Below, one piece after another: positions 1-10,959 of a stretch of 64,000 nt of DNA. Positions within the stretch are counted from its first letter, which is position 1; each line of letters begins with the position of its first letter. Origin of the DNA: Streptomyces agglomeratus (GTDB lineage Bacteria; Actinomycetota; Actinomycetes; Streptomycetales; Streptomycetaceae); the NCBI RefSeq assembly GCF_001746415.1, contig NZ_MEHJ01000001.1, forward strand, positions 7,942,501 through 8,006,500. Direction: 5' to 3'. Made by a program: the position numbers and the translations under genes. A model generated the notes under the pieces. It had not been told where the DNA came from. It saw only the letters and a list, made by a program, of their open reading frames with translations, and did not search any database.

Positions 1-177
1 CCCGAAGCGGCGGGGGCCTGAGGAGAAGCCGGGGTCAGGTCAGAGGTCATACATTCACGATAACTCCAATCTGTGTGTGCGTAACCGGTCGGGTCCGCCT
101 CTCTTCCCTGGCGGCTTGACTGTTCCAGAGAATAAGTCCAATACTCATTAGTGAAACTCGCGGGAGAGGACCATGCC

Positions 178-717
178 ATGTCCAGCGAACTGCGCCAACA
201 GGCGAAGCAGCCGGTCAGCGCCGTCCTCGCCGGCCCGTACGGGCACCCGTTCCATCCGATCCTGGTCACAGTGCCGATCGGCGCGTGGGTGGGCAGCCTC
301 ATCTTCGACATCGCCTCCCACCTCGTGGACGATCCCGACTTCCTCGCCCGCGGTGCGATGTGGCTGATCGCCATGGGCGTTATCGGGGCACTGGCTGCTG
401 CGATGGCCGGGTTCCTGGATCTGTTCGCCATCCCCGCCGGCACGCGCGCCTTCCGTATTGGCCTCATCCACATGACGCTGAACCTGCTGGTGACCGCCGC
501 GTACGCAGGCAACTTCCTGTGGCGTCACGCCGGGGACGGGCCGTCCGGCAGCGTCGGGGCGGGGCAGCTCGTACTGAACGCCGTGACGCTGGCCGTGCTC
601 GGCGTTTCGGGGTTCCTGGGCGGCAAGCTCGCCTACCGCTACGGCGTCCGCGTCGCCGACGAGGCGACCCAGGTCGAGGGTTTCGTTTCCTCCCGCCGGC
701 ACTCAGAGCGCCGTTGA
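178..717 (+). CDS. DUF2231-type four-helix membrane protein
   Basis: The product is a 179-residue integral membrane protein of the DUF2231 type, whose members often sit in redox or stress loci; its biochemical role is not known. Four hydrophobic segments are visible, near residues 30-50, 62-82, 98-115 and 130-150, and the HPFHPILV stretch just before the first is typical of the family. The ATG at 178 is preferred over the GTG at 151 because GGGAGAGG lies 8-16 bases upstream. The gene opens a run of plus-strand genes with another small membrane protein and a folE-like gene. Family assignment is by recall of the fold pattern. Confidence 0.75.
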   Translation: MSSELRQQAKQPVSAVLAGPYGHPFHPILVTVPIGAWVGSLIFDIASHLVDDPDFLARGAMWLIAMGVIGALAAAMAGFLDLFAIPAGTRAFRIGLIHMTLNLLVTAAYAGNFLWRHAGDGPSGSVGAGQLVLNAVTLAVLGVSGFLGGKLAYRYGVRVADEATQVEGFVSSRRHSERR

Positions 718-780
718 CCCGTGCGCCTCCAGCGACGCATCGGCACTACGCCTTCACCTCTACCGCTCACGGAGTTCCCC

Positions 781-1203
781 ATGGACATCGCCGCACTGAT
801 CACCTGGGTGGTCACCGCTCTCGGCGGCTTCTACATGCTCGGCATCTGGCTTTCACGCGGCGGCGCCCGTGGCGGCACCAGCCACCTGCCCGTCCCTGTC
901 ATCTTCGGCCACTTCGCACTCGCCGCCGTCGGCCTCGTCGTGTGGATCCTCTACGTGGTCACTGGCAAGGACCCTCTGGCCTGGACCGCCTTCGGTCTCC
1001 TGCTGCCCGTCGCCCTGCTCGGGTTCGTGATGTTCGCCCGCTGGATTCCCGTCCACCGGGGCCGCGCTGCCGCACCGGCCGGTGCCGGCCAGAGCGCACC
1101 GGCCGAACGCCACTTCCCCGTCCCCGTCGTCGCGGGACACGGGCTCGCCGCGGTCGTGACCCTGGTCCTCGTCCTGCTCACCGCACTCGGGACGGGTGAG
1201 TGA
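781..1203 (+). CDS. Small membrane protein of unknown function
   Basis: A 140-residue protein with four hydrophobic stretches (about residues 5-22, 40-62, 68-87 and 118-136), separated by an Ala/Pro/Gly-rich loop around residues 92-110. Two short similar motifs, HLPVPVIFGH and HFPVPVVAGH, suggest an internal duplication of a two-helix unit. No family is named with certainty. The start is the ATG at 781. The stop overlaps the GTG start of the following folE-like gene, so the two are probably co-transcribed and translationally coupled. The location beside DUF2231 and GTP cyclohydrolase genes fits the stress-type island. Confidence 0.6.
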   Translation: MDIAALITWVVTALGGFYMLGIWLSRGGARGGTSHLPVPVIFGHFALAAVGLVVWILYVVTGKDPLAWTAFGLLLPVALLGFVMFARWIPVHRGRAAAPAGAGQSAPAERHFPVPVVAGHGLAAVVTLVLVLLTALGTGE

Positions 1204-1860
1204 CATGACCCAGCACCTCCAGTCCGCCCTGCACATTGCCCCCGGCGCCGCGGTCAACCAGGCATCGATAGCGGCGGTGCCCGCCGCCCTGCGCGTGGTC
1301 CACGACGCGCAAGGGGTGGATCTGACGGCCGCTGAACTGGCAGCGGGGCAGTTCCTCCAGGCGCTGGGTATCGACACCGGTTCGGAGAGCCTGCGCCGGG
1401 CCGCATGGCCCGCGCCTACGCCGAACTGTTCAGCCCTCGCCCGTTCGACCTGACCACGTTCCCCAACGACGAGGGCTACGACGAACTGGTGCTCGCCCGG
1501 AGCATCCCGCTCCGGAGCGTCTGTGAGCATCATCTTCTGCCGTTCGTAGGGACGGCCCACATCGGCTACCTGCCCGGGCACCGGATCCTGGGGCTGTCCA
1601 GGCTCGCCCGGGTCCTGGAGTACTTCGCCTGCCGTCCTCAGGTGCAGGAGCGGCTCACCAAGCAGGTCGCCGACTGGCTCCAGGCCCACCTGGAGCCCAA
1701 AGGCGTCGGCGTCGTCATCCAAGCCGAGCACACCTGCATGACGCTGCGCGGCGTCCAGGCCACCGGGACGACGACCATGACCTCCACACTCCTCGGCCTG
1801 CTGCGCAGCGATGCACGATCCCGCAGTGAGTTCCTCGCCCTAACCGGCCTGCCTCACTGA
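1196..1860 (+). pseudogene. folE: GTP cyclohydrolase I, frameshifted
   Basis: GTP cyclohydrolase I makes 7,8-dihydroneopterin triphosphate from GTP. The N-terminal helical part lies in one frame (1196 to about 1404) and the catalytic part in another (from 1405). The second part has the zinc and active-site signature CEHHLLPF and the later HTCM cysteine, plus the LSRLARVLE and RPQVQERLT blocks. At the junction LRRA is followed by MARAYAEL, where the family has roughly LRRTPxRMARAYAEL, so about four bases appear to be missing. Either the gene is broken, or the 151-residue part starting at ATG 1405 is made alone, which would lack the N-terminal helices. A sequencing error is also possible. Confidence 0.8.
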
Positions 1861-1966
1861 CCTGGACAGCCGAACGGGGCGCTGGTCGGCCGGTGCCGTT
1901 CCGGCCGGAAGCTGCTGAACTCGATGTATGGACCTTGACCGGACCGGCCCCGCAGACGGATCCGTG

Positions 1967-2512
1967 ATGCCCCGGCTCGGGCTGATCACCTTCGGCCACA
2001 GCACCGCAGGCCGGGCTTCACTGTCACAGCTCCTCCGGGAAGCCGGTGTCACCGCCGTCGTGGACGTCAGGACCGCTCCCGGCAGCCGCCGTGACCCGGA
2101 CCTGTCACGGCATCGGCTGGCCCTGTGGATGCCCGAAGAGGGCATCGCCTACCGGTGGGAGCCGCGCCTGGGCGGCTTCCGCAAACCGCCGCCAAACTCG
2201 CCCGACACGGTCTGGCGTAACACGTCCTTCCGCGGCTACGCCGCGCATACCCGCAGCCCGGAGTTCGTCTCCGCCATGGACGCCCTCATGCAACAAGCGG
2301 GTCGGGAGCGCACCGTGGTGATGTGCAGCGAGGCGGTGTGGTGGCGATGCCACCGGCGCCTGATCGCCGACTTCGCCGTCCTGGCCCGCGGCATGCTCGT
2401 CCGCCACCTGATGCACGACGGACGCCTCACGGCGCACAGTCCGACGCCAGGCGTGCGTCTTCGCGATGACGGCCTTCTTGTGTACGACGACGCCGGCTCG
2501 GCACTCCCGTGA
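1967..2512 (+). CDS. DUF488 family protein
   Basis: A soluble protein of about 181 residues of the DUF488 family. It begins with the characteristic beta strand and FGHS motif (GLITFGHSTAG), followed by VVDVRTAPGSRR, and has the conserved cysteine block MCSEAVWWRCHRRLIAD near residues 120-137. DUF488 proteins are widespread and their function is poorly defined; the Cys/His block is often taken as a metal or nucleic-acid site. The ATG at 1967 puts the start directly before the conserved strand; an upstream ATG at 1928 would add a proline- and glycine-containing leader that looks non-coding. It follows the folE-like gene on the same strand. Confidence 0.8.
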   Translation: MPRLGLITFGHSTAGRASLSQLLREAGVTAVVDVRTAPGSRRDPDLSRHRLALWMPEEGIAYRWEPRLGGFRKPPPNSPDTVWRNTSFRGYAAHTRSPEFVSAMDALMQQAGRERTVVMCSEAVWWRCHRRLIADFAVLARGMLVRHLMHDGRLTAHSPTPGVRLRDDGLLVYDDAGSALP

Positions 2513-2561
2513 GCTCGGTGGGACGGCGCCTACGCCAGAAAGACCCCCAGCAGAGGACAGT

Positions 2562-2921
2562 TCAGGGCCGCAGTCGACCGGGTCCCGGATCCCGGCTTCC
2601 AGCGGCCTGGATCCGCATGCCGGGCCGGCGCCGGTGAACGGTCAGGTACGACATGCCCCGTTCCCCCGCGGCAAGGCCGCGGGTAGAGCCGTGGGGCAGC
2701 CAGGCGAGGCTGCCTTGACCCAGAGGGGACGACCCCTCAGGGGTGACCAGCGTGCCGTCGCCGGCCACGACCAGCAGAAGGACATCCAGGTCCGGCTCGG
2801 CATGGGTTTCGACGCGCCGCTCGGGCGGGATCCGGACGACATTGGCGTCGACCTGCCGACCGGGCTCCGACAACCGCCACACCGCGCCCGTCGATGCCGG
2901 GCCGAGCGTCTCCAGTCGTGG
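2562..2921 (-). pseudogene. Cupin-domain protein, N-terminally truncated
   Basis: Reading leftwards from about 2921, the frame gives a cupin-like beta barrel: an N-terminal LETLGP segment, then PPERRVETHAEPDLD (the histidine strand) and TPEGSSPLGQGSLAWLPHGS (the turn and second motif). The frame upstream of 2921 is low-complexity GC and no start codon sits at the domain edge, so the N-terminus has been lost. On the other strand the next segment encodes the tail of a membrane protein, so the junction near 2920-2937 joins two unrelated gene ends. Confidence 0.5.
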
Positions 2922-2936
2922 TCGTGGCGGTCGCCA

Positions 2937-3170
2937 GTGGCGGTCGCCAGTGGCGGGCCGCCTGTGGCCGTGCTCGTCCTGACGGTCATCGCCGTCGCGC
3001 TGCTGGCGGTGCAGATGGTCGCGGTCCGGCCCGTCCTCAACCGTCGCTCCGACCGGGTCCTGGTCGGAGAGGACGTCGCGCGCTCCCGCGCTCACCTGGT
3101 CTACGTCGCCTGCGAGGGGGGCAAGTTGGTCGCGCTGGTCGCGCTGGGCACCGCTGCCCTGGCCGCCTGA
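2937..3170 (+). pseudogene. C-terminal fragment of a membrane protein
   Basis: The frame ending at 3170 encodes a hydrophobic helix (VLVLTVIAVALLAVQMVAV), then RPVLNRRSDRVL, then ARSRAHLVYVACEGGKLVAL and a second helix. The pattern resembles the end of small conserved actinobacterial membrane proteins of the DUF4149 kind, but this is from memory. No start codon or signal is present in front, and the sequence abuts the truncated cupin gene, so it is read as a remnant. The 277 bases after it, up to 3447, show no convincing gene. Confidence 0.4.
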
Positions 3171-3447
3171 AACAACCGCGTCGTGGCCCGGTCACCGCGG
3201 CCTCGTCACGGCACGTAGGTGCCTCGATGAGGAGGAAAGGTGATTTGCGCCTGATCGGTGTGATTCTGAGCGGCCTTCGCTACGGAACCAGCAGATCGGA
3301 ACAGATGATGGCCTCTGCCTTGTACAGCTCTCCCTTGAGCGATGTGCGGGGAATGCCACGAAGCTGAAGTCGTCAGGTGATGCACGGTGCTCGGTCCACT
3401 GACGGCTGTGAAGCGCGTCACCGGCCTGATTGGCCAGGGAGCGGCTG

Positions 3448-4086
3448 TCATGTTGGTGGCGTCCAGCGGGGTGCGGTCTGGGCCCATGCCTTGTCCCAGT
3501 CGGCCAGGCGTCGCCGGTCCAGTGCGCGGGCGGCCGCGGCGTAGGTGAGCGCTCCGGCAATGAGCACTCCTGTGCCGGCTGCGCCGGCCGAGCCGAAGGT
3601 GCGGCTGCGGATCTGCTCAACGGTCCAGGGCGGGCCGGTGATTCTTCCGGTGTCGGTGGTCCACACCTGGACAGTGCTCTGGGCGGGCAGGCCGGGCCGT
3701 ACTTCGGTCGTGGCGGTTTGGGGGTGTCCTGCGGGACCGGTGAAGCGGACCTTGACCGGGTATCGGCTGTGCTGCTCCTCCTGTGATCCGGGTTCGGGGT
3801 GGCGGGGGGCGTCGTGGAGCAGTACGGCCGTGGTGCGGTGTCGTGACTGGGCCTGTTCGTCGGCGGTCTGCTGCAGGGAGCGGTGCACGGTGGTGCCCAC
3901 CAGCACCATGGCCAGCGGGGTGGCAGCCAGCAGGGCCAAGGTCAGGGCAAGCCCGATCCATGCCTGTACCAGGTCGGTGGGGCGGCGCAGGGGGCTGCGC
4001 CGCCATCGCCACAGTCTGGCGGGGCGCAGGGCGGGGCGCGGCTCGGCCTGCGGTATCTCGTCGGTCACGTCGCCTCTCTCCTTCAC
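3448..4086 (-). CDS. Rv1733c-like membrane protein
   Basis: A 212-residue protein with two membrane helices (about residues 43-66 and 168-190) flanking an extracytoplasmic domain. It matches the Rv1733c pattern: an Arg/Pro/Trp-rich cytoplasmic N-terminus with LRRPTDLVQAW, a first helix, a beta-rich region with RYPVKVRFTGPAGHPQTA and VQVWTTDTGRIT, and a C-terminal helix followed by DRRRLADWDKAW. Rv1733c itself belongs to the Mycobacterium tuberculosis dormancy regulon, and Streptomyces homologues commonly sit in comparable islands. Function is unknown. The neighbours on this strand are the actin-like ATPase and two DksA-like genes. Confidence 0.8.
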   Translation of the reverse strand: MKERGDVTDEIPQAEPRPALRPARLWRWRRSPLRRPTDLVQAWIGLALTLALLAATPLAMVLVGTTVHRSLQQTADEQAQSRHRTTAVLLHDAPRHPEPGSQEEQHSRYPVKVRFTGPAGHPQTATTEVRPGLPAQSTVQVWTTDTGRITGPPWTVEQIRSRTFGSAGAAGTGVLIAGALTYAAAARALDRRRLADWDKAWAQTAPRWTPPT

Positions 4087-4157
4087 TTGCGAAGAGGCCG
4101 TTGCCTGCTGACTCAGCGGACCGAGCGATCAGGGGTGGTGGCTCGGCCGCGCTGCTG

Positions 4158-4970
4158 CTACCGCGGTGGCGGGTGGCCGGCGAAGTGGGTGGCGGAAGGG
4201 TGTCCGCGGGCGGACTGCAGGATTTTGGCGGCGCCGCGAAGGGCGGCGGTGTGCGGGGCGGGCAGCAGCCGCACGGGCACGTGTAGGTCTTGCGCGAGCT
4301 GGCCGGCGAAGTGGGGGCGCAGGGCACCGCCGCCGGCCAGGAGGACTCCGCTTTGGACGGCGTCGAGGGTCTGTGTGGTGTGGTCCTTTCGGAGCATATC
4401 GGTCACCGTGCCGGTCACCGCGTCGGCGATGGTGCGATGGGTGGTCGCGTGGTCCAGGTCGTCGGTGCCCAGGGCGGTGCGGTGCGCATCGACGACCGCC
4501 CCGTCGCTGAGCAGAAACACATCGGTGAGGTGGGCGCCGATGTCCACGATGAGCAGGGGGCGGCTCATGTCCGCCCCCGCGCCCAGCGCCACTGCTGTGG
4601 CGGTGGGGATGGTCAACACGGTCCGGGGGCGTAGCACTTCCAATGCGGTGCGCGCTGCCTCGCGGTAGGCGATGCCGCCCAGCACGGGCGTGGTTAGGGC
4701 GATAAGAGGCCGGGCGTGGCGGGGAATGCGGGGGCCCAAGAGACGCTGCAGCATCCGTGCGGTGCCCTGGGGGTCGACGATGGTGCCGCGCTGGATGGGG
4801 TGGGACCCTGCGGCGCCCTCGAAGGTGATGGTGGGGACGTCGAGGATGATCCCGCGGCCGGGCGCCCAGGCGCGGGTGCGGGAGCTGCCCATGTCAAGGG
4901 CGATCCCGGGACAGCGTCGGCACACCGGCCAGGTGGTGGGGTCATCAGAGGGTGCGAAGTACACGGACAT
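4158..4970 (-). CDS. MreB/Hsp70-fold actin-like ATPase
   Basis: A 270-residue protein with the actin/Hsp70/MreB ATPase signatures in order: phosphate-1 loop GIALDMGSSRTRAW near residue 22, phosphate-2 LLIVDIGAHLTDVFLL near residue 138, and the adenosine loop GVLLAGGGALRPHF near residue 208. It is shorter than canonical MreB (about 340 residues) because the subdomain between the motifs is reduced. An N-terminal CRRCPG pair of cysteines is unusual. Such short MreB-like proteins occur in Streptomyces stress islands, and a role in shape determination is not implied. It lies four bases upstream of the DksA-like gene that precedes it on the map, but both are read leftwards, so they may form one transcript with the Rv1733c-like gene. 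Confidence 0.75.
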   Translation of the reverse strand: MSVYFAPSDDPTTWPVCRRCPGIALDMGSSRTRAWAPGRGIILDVPTITFEGAAGSHPIQRGTIVDPQGTARMLQRLLGPRIPRHARPLIALTTPVLGGIAYREAARTALEVLRPRTVLTIPTATAVALGAGADMSRPLLIVDIGAHLTDVFLLSDGAVVDAHRTALGTDDLDHATTHRTIADAVTGTVTDMLRKDHTTQTLDAVQSGVLLAGGGALRPHFAGQLAQDLHVPVRLLPAPHTAALRGAAKILQSARGHPSATHFAGHPPPR

Positions 4971-4974
4971 ACGG

Positions 4975-5427
4975 TCACCGACCTGCTTCTCGGACGTGGT
5001 GGCAGCGGCCGCAGTAGCGGGCTTGCGGCACGATCTTCAGGCGTGCCAGGGCGATGGGCTGGGCGCACAGGTGGCACCTGCCGTAACGGCCCTGGTCCAT
5101 ACGCTGCAGCGCCGCTTCCACGTCCGAAAGAACCATGCGGGCGGAGGCGGCAAGCTTGACGTGGACCTCCATTTGTGAAGCCGCTTGGCGCCCGCGCATC
5201 CGCTGGGCCCGCGTCTGGGAAGGCGCTGCGATCTGCTGCAGCTGGTCCTTGCGGAATAGGCGCTGCTCATGCAGGTTCTCGCGCAGTCCGGCGAGATCCT
5301 CGGGCCGCAGGCCCGCGTTGTCGGCGCCGATGACCTGGTTGTTCACGTCCTCATGCCTCCACACAGCGGAATGGAACTCGATCCACCTGCCCTGGCTGTC
5401 TGCGATCAGGTGGTGCGGCGCTGGCAT
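4975..5427 (-). CDS. DksA/TraR zinc-finger protein (copy 1)
   Basis: A protein of up to 150 residues whose C-terminal third is a DksA/TraR-type C4 zinc finger, CHLCAQPI with 15 residues to CGRCHH. The helix before it has the DVEAALQRMDQGRYGRCHLC arrangement of the family. DksA-like proteins bind RNA polymerase through the secondary channel, but the actinobacterial short forms are uncharacterised. The N-terminal part (about residues 20-90) is predicted to be a long helical hairpin. The start overlaps the end of the tandem upstream copy by 22 bases, showing tight coupling. An internal start (several Met residues) is possible. Confidence 0.75.
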   Translation of the reverse strand: MPAPHHLIADSQGRWIEFHSAVWRHEDVNNQVIGADNAGLRPEDLAGLRENLHEQRLFRKDQLQQIAAPSQTRAQRMRGRQAASQMEVHVKLAASARMVLSDVEAALQRMDQGRYGRCHLCAQPIALARLKIVPQARYCGRCHHVREAGR

Positions 5428-5735
5428 CCGACGCAGCAGCGCGCGTACGGCAGGATCTCCAGTCGTTGGACGGGGATGGGCTGGGCACAGTCCTGGCAGA
5501 TTCCGTAGGTGCCGTTCTCGAGGCGATCGAAGGCAGCGTCGATTGCTTTCAGCACGCGCTGCAAGGCGTCCTTCTGTACGGCCATGACCTGGTCGTTCGC
5601 CCCAGGCCCGGCCTCTTCGATCGCGGTGAGCTGGACGAGCCGCGAGGCGCGCTCATGCTCAAGACGCTGCCGGGCCTCATGCGCCGTCAGATGTTCAGGG
5701 CCGGACTCCCGGCGGGCGGCGGTGTCGAGCGGCAT
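5406..5735 (-). CDS. DksA/TraR zinc-finger protein (copy 2)
   Basis: A 109-residue DksA/TraR-type protein with a helical N-terminus and a C4 finger, CQDCAQPIPVQRLEILPYA followed by CVGC. It is a clear paralogue of the next gene downstream (shared CAQPI and spacing). The ATG at 5735 is chosen over the longer frame because GAAAGGAC lies about nine bases upstream and the extra 18 residues of the longer frame are not helix-like. It is the first gene of the leftward operon and would be transcribed from the divergent region at 5736-6095. Confidence 0.8.
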   Translation of the reverse strand: MPLDTAARRESGPEHLTAHEARQRLEHERASRLVQLTAIEEAGPGANDQVMAVQKDALQRVLKAIDAAFDRLENGTYGICQDCAQPIPVQRLEILPYARCCVGCQRRTT

Positions 5736-6095
5736 GGAAAGTAGTCCTTTCGAACGGAGCGGTGACCATGGGCCAATCCGCGGTATCACGGAGGCACGGT
5801 GGGCTGCGTGCCGCAGTTGCTTGCGGCCGTCTTGGTGGGGCGGCCGTCTGGCTCATGGCTCCACCCTGGTCCGCCGGGTCAGGGGAAACCATCGGCCGCA
5901 GCACCCATCTACAGGGGGCTCGGCGATGCAGGCGCCGTGGGAGATGGGTGTTGCACCCCATCGACACGCTTACCGCGTCGCAGGCAGGCTGACCCAAGGC
6001 GGCGAGGCAAGCCTGGCGAGGCGCGGCAGGGAACCCGGGCCCCGCCTGACGGATAGTGGTGATCGGGGCGTATTCCAAGGGAGGCTCAACGGGCT
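5736..6095. promoter_or_regulatory. Divergent intergenic region
   Basis: This 360-base stretch separates the leftward DksA/ATPase/Rv1733c operon from the rightward kinase-regulator operon, so it must hold promoters for both. Long open frames on both strands here look like GC-rich shadows with no start or family signature. No clear operator palindrome was identified by eye. The kinase ribosome-binding site AAGGGAGG lies at 6077-6084. Confidence 0.45.
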
Positions 6096-7082
6096 GTGTC
6101 GTTGTTTTGGCGGATCTTCGGGCTCAATGCCGTGGTGCTCGGTACGGCCACGGCGCTGCTGCTGTGGGCACCGGTGACCGTCTCGGTGCCGGTGCTGCTG
6201 ACCGAGGCAGTGATCCTGGTCTGCGGCCTGGTCGTCATGCTGGTGGCCAACGCTGCCCTGCTGCGCATCGGGCTGGCCCCACTGGACCGGCTCACGAAGC
6301 TGATGACCAGGGTGGACCTGCTGCGCCCGGGCCAGCGTCTGCCGGTGACCGGACACGGCGGGGTGGCTGAGCTGATCCGTACCTTCAACGCCATGCTCGA
6401 CCGGCTGGAGGCCGAACGCGCCACGAGCAGCGCCCGCGCCCTGTCCGCCCAGGAATCTGAGCGGCAACGCATCGCCCAGGAACTCCACGACGAGGTCGGG
6501 CAGAGCCTGACCGCGGTCCTGCTGGGACTCAAGCGAGCAGCCGACCAGGCCCCGGGGCCCTTGCGCGCCGAACTGCAACAGGTGCAGGAGACCACTCGCG
6601 AAAGCCTGGACGAAGTACGCCGGCTCGCGCGTCGGCTGCGCCCCGGCGTCCTGGAGGACCTTGGCCTGGTCAGTGCGCTGACGGCACTGACCAATGACTT
6701 CGCTACCCATACCGGGTTGAAGATCACACGTCACTTCGCTGCGGATCTGCCGCCTTTGGACGCGCAGACCGAACTCGTGCTCTACCGGGTGGCGCAGGAG
6801 GCGCTGACGAACGTCGCCCGCCACGCGGAGGCCGAACGCATCGAGCTGAGGCTGCGGCGAACCACCGGTGCCGTGGTGCTGCACATCAGCGACGACGGCC
6901 GAGGCATCGGAATCGGCCGGGAAGGTGACGGGATCCGGGGTATGCGCGAACGCGCCCTGCTCATCGGCGCGACACTCGAGATCGACACCGGCACCACCGG
7001 TGGCACGCACGTGTCCCTGTCCGCACCCACGGCCAAGAAGCCCGTGCCCACCGCACAGGAGGAGGACGCCGATCATGGCTGA
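6096..7082 (+). CDS. NarX/DevS-type sensor histidine kinase
   Basis: A 328-residue membrane histidine kinase. Two helices (about residues 5-25 and 33-54) are joined by a very short loop, so there is almost no extracytoplasmic sensor; a HAMP-like linker follows (LAPLDRLTKLMTRVD). The HisKA_3 dimerisation box is ERQRIAQELHDEVGQSL with the phospho-acceptor His near residue 131. The ATPase domain shows the N box (YRVAQEALTNVARHAEA), the G1 box (ISDDGRGIG) and GIRGMRERALLIGA. The start is GTG 6096 with AAGGGAGG 12 bases upstream. It overlaps the regulator gene by eight bases, so the two form a two-component pair. Intramembrane or cytoplasmic sensing is inferred. Confidence 0.9.
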   Translation: MSLFWRIFGLNAVVLGTATALLLWAPVTVSVPVLLTEAVILVCGLVVMLVANAALLRIGLAPLDRLTKLMTRVDLLRPGQRLPVTGHGGVAELIRTFNAMLDRLEAERATSSARALSAQESERQRIAQELHDEVGQSLTAVLLGLKRAADQAPGPLRAELQQVQETTRESLDEVRRLARRLRPGVLEDLGLVSALTALTNDFATHTGLKITRHFAADLPPLDAQTELVLYRVAQEALTNVARHAEAERIELRLRRTTGAVVLHISDDGRGIGIGREGDGIRGMRERALLIGATLEIDTGTTGGTHVSLSAPTAKKPVPTAQEEDADHG

Positions 7083-7734
7083 CCAGGCCCCGATCCGGAT
7101 CTTGCTCGCCGATGACCATGCCCTGGTCCGCCGCGGGGTGCGGCTCATCCTCGATGGCGAACCAGACCTTGAAGTCGTCGCCGAGGCCGGTGACGGTGCG
7201 GAAGCCATCGCCCTGGCCAGCGCGCACGAAGTGGACCTGGCCGTCCTGGATGTCGCCATGCCCCGCATGACAGGGCTGCAGGCCGCACGGGAACTTTCCT
7301 CCCGCCAACCGCAGCTGCGGATCCTGATGCTGACGATGTACGACAACGAGCAGTACTTCTTCGAGGCACTCAAGGCCGGAGCCTGCGGCTACGTCCTGAA
7401 GTCGGTGGCCGACCGCGATCTGGTCGCCGCGTGCCGGGCGGCCATGCGCGGCGAGCCGTTCCTCTACCCGGGAGCGGTCACCGCCCTTATCCGCAACTAC
7501 CTCGACCGCGTCCGGCGTGGCGAGGAGGTCCCGGACCGCGTGCTGACTGCCCGGGAGGAGGAGGTCCTCAAACTCGTCGCCGAAGGCCATTCCTCCAAGG
7601 AGATCGCGGAGACGCTGTTCATCAGTGTCAAGACCGTGCAGCGCCATCGGGCGAACCTGCTGCACAAGCTCGGTCTGCGCGATCGCCTGGAGTTGACCCG
7701 CTATGCCATCCGGGCTGGCCTGATCGAACCCTGA
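7075..7734 (+). CDS. LuxR/NarL-family response regulator
   Basis: A 219-residue regulator. The receiver domain (residues 8-125) has the acidic pair DDH, the phospho-acceptor Asp in LAVLDVAMP, the conserved Thr of MLTMYD and the Lys of VLKSV. A LuxR-type HTH follows at about residues 155-212 (LTAREEEVLKLVAEGHSSKE, then VQRHRANLLHKLGL). The ATG at 7075 overlaps the kinase stop. It is of the NarL/DevR type. In actinobacterial dormancy islands such regulators control neighbouring genes, so the surrounding DksA, Rv1733c and DUF2231 genes are plausible targets, by inference only. Confidence 0.9.
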   Translation: MADQAPIRILLADDHALVRRGVRLILDGEPDLEVVAEAGDGAEAIALASAHEVDLAVLDVAMPRMTGLQAARELSSRQPQLRILMLTMYDNEQYFFEALKAGACGYVLKSVADRDLVAACRAAMRGEPFLYPGAVTALIRNYLDRVRRGEEVPDRVLTAREEEVLKLVAEGHSSKEIAETLFISVKTVQRHRANLLHKLGLRDRLELTRYAIRAGLIEP

Positions 7735-7817
7735 GCCGGCCCGCACCTCGCCAAATCCCGACCCCGGCCGCGCCCCACCCGAGAGTACGACGACCCAGCC
7801 CGAGAAGGAGGCGGCGG

Positions 7818-8240
7818 ATGGCCCAGCCGCGCCACACCGCCACTCTCAGCGGCTGTCCACGCCGCGCTGACACCGCTGGCAGGCTGCTGCCCGTACTGCT
7901 CACCCTCCTCGGCCTTCTGACCATCCTCGGCACCGCAGCCCCCGCCTCTCGCAGCGTCGTGACCACTTCGCACCCATCCGTAGTGACCGAGGGCAGCGGC
8001 GGCAGTATCGTCCCGCACACTGACGACACGTGCACTACGCCCTGGGGCGTCCCGACGCGGGTCTGCCGGGAGACCATCGCTGAGCGGCACGCTCTCTCGA
8101 CCGGGGGCCCGCCCGTCGCACGATGCCCCGTGTGGCCACGGCCCGAGCCGGTGGCGCTGCCGGCGCCCGAGGCGGCCGGACCACCTGAGCACACCGTGCG
8201 GCACAGCGGGCGGGCGCCACCGTCTCCAGCCGGCCCCTGA
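7818..8240 (+). CDS. Hypothetical secreted or anchored protein
   Basis: A 140-residue protein starting at ATG 7818 with GAAGGAGGCGG directly upstream. A single hydrophobic segment (LLPVLLTLLGLLTILGTAA, about residues 24-42) could be a signal peptide or anchor. The rest is Pro/Ala/Thr-rich with three cysteines (DDTCTTPWG, RVCRET, ARCPVW). No known family is recognised. It lies between the two-component system and the SecD-SecF fusion. The Pro-rich end could be partly a GC artefact, but the strong ribosome-binding site supports a real start. Confidence 0.45.
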   Translation: MAQPRHTATLSGCPRRADTAGRLLPVLLTLLGLLTILGTAAPASRSVVTTSHPSVVTEGSGGSIVPHTDDTCTTPWGVPTRVCRETIAERHALSTGGPPVARCPVWPRPEPVALPAPEAAGPPEHTVRHSGRAPPSPAGP

Positions 8241-8302
8241 CATCTCCCCTTGTCTTCTCCGCGCCGCCCGGGGCGGTTGCGGTATGCCTGCTGGAGGCAC
8301 TC

Positions 8303-10603
<2,301 letters not shown>

Positions 10604-10766
10604 CGTAGTGCATGCGTAGCGTCATCCTCCGCCCTGGGCAATGACGCCAACGGGCAAATCTGCCCGGCCTGTCGGCGGCGATGCCGGGCGGAGTTGCGAC
10701 CAGCGCGGCAAAGCGCCTCGCGCGTCGCGGGCCGGGCGGCCACCGCGAGGATGGTTATCTCGGTGC

Positions 10767-10940
10767 ATGCCTGACTGGAACGCGGTCTTCGTCCCGAGCA
10801 CCCCGGTCCTGGAGATTTTCCTGCGGGGCACGATCACCTTCCTGGTGCTGATGGCGATGATGCGGGCCGCCGGACAGCGCGAGGCCGGCGGCCTGGGGAT
10901 CACTGATGTCCTTCTCGTGGTGCTGGTCGCGGAGGCGGGA
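10767..10940 (+). pseudogene. DUF421 membrane protein, 5' fragment
   Basis: The ATG at 10767 opens the conserved start of a DUF421 (YetF-like) protein: PVLEIFLRGTITFLVLMAMM followed by RAAGQREAGGLGITDVLLVVLVAEA. At about 10940 the frame passes into sequence that is antisense to the site-2 protease gene, so the rest of the protein (normally about 150-230 residues) is lost. Confidence 0.7.
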
Positions 10941-10959
10941 CCGCGCCCGGTCTGGTGGG

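Noticed and set aside
5970..7373. 467-residue minus-strand frame opposite the kinase
   Set aside because: Antisense to the histidine kinase and regulator, which carry clear motifs.
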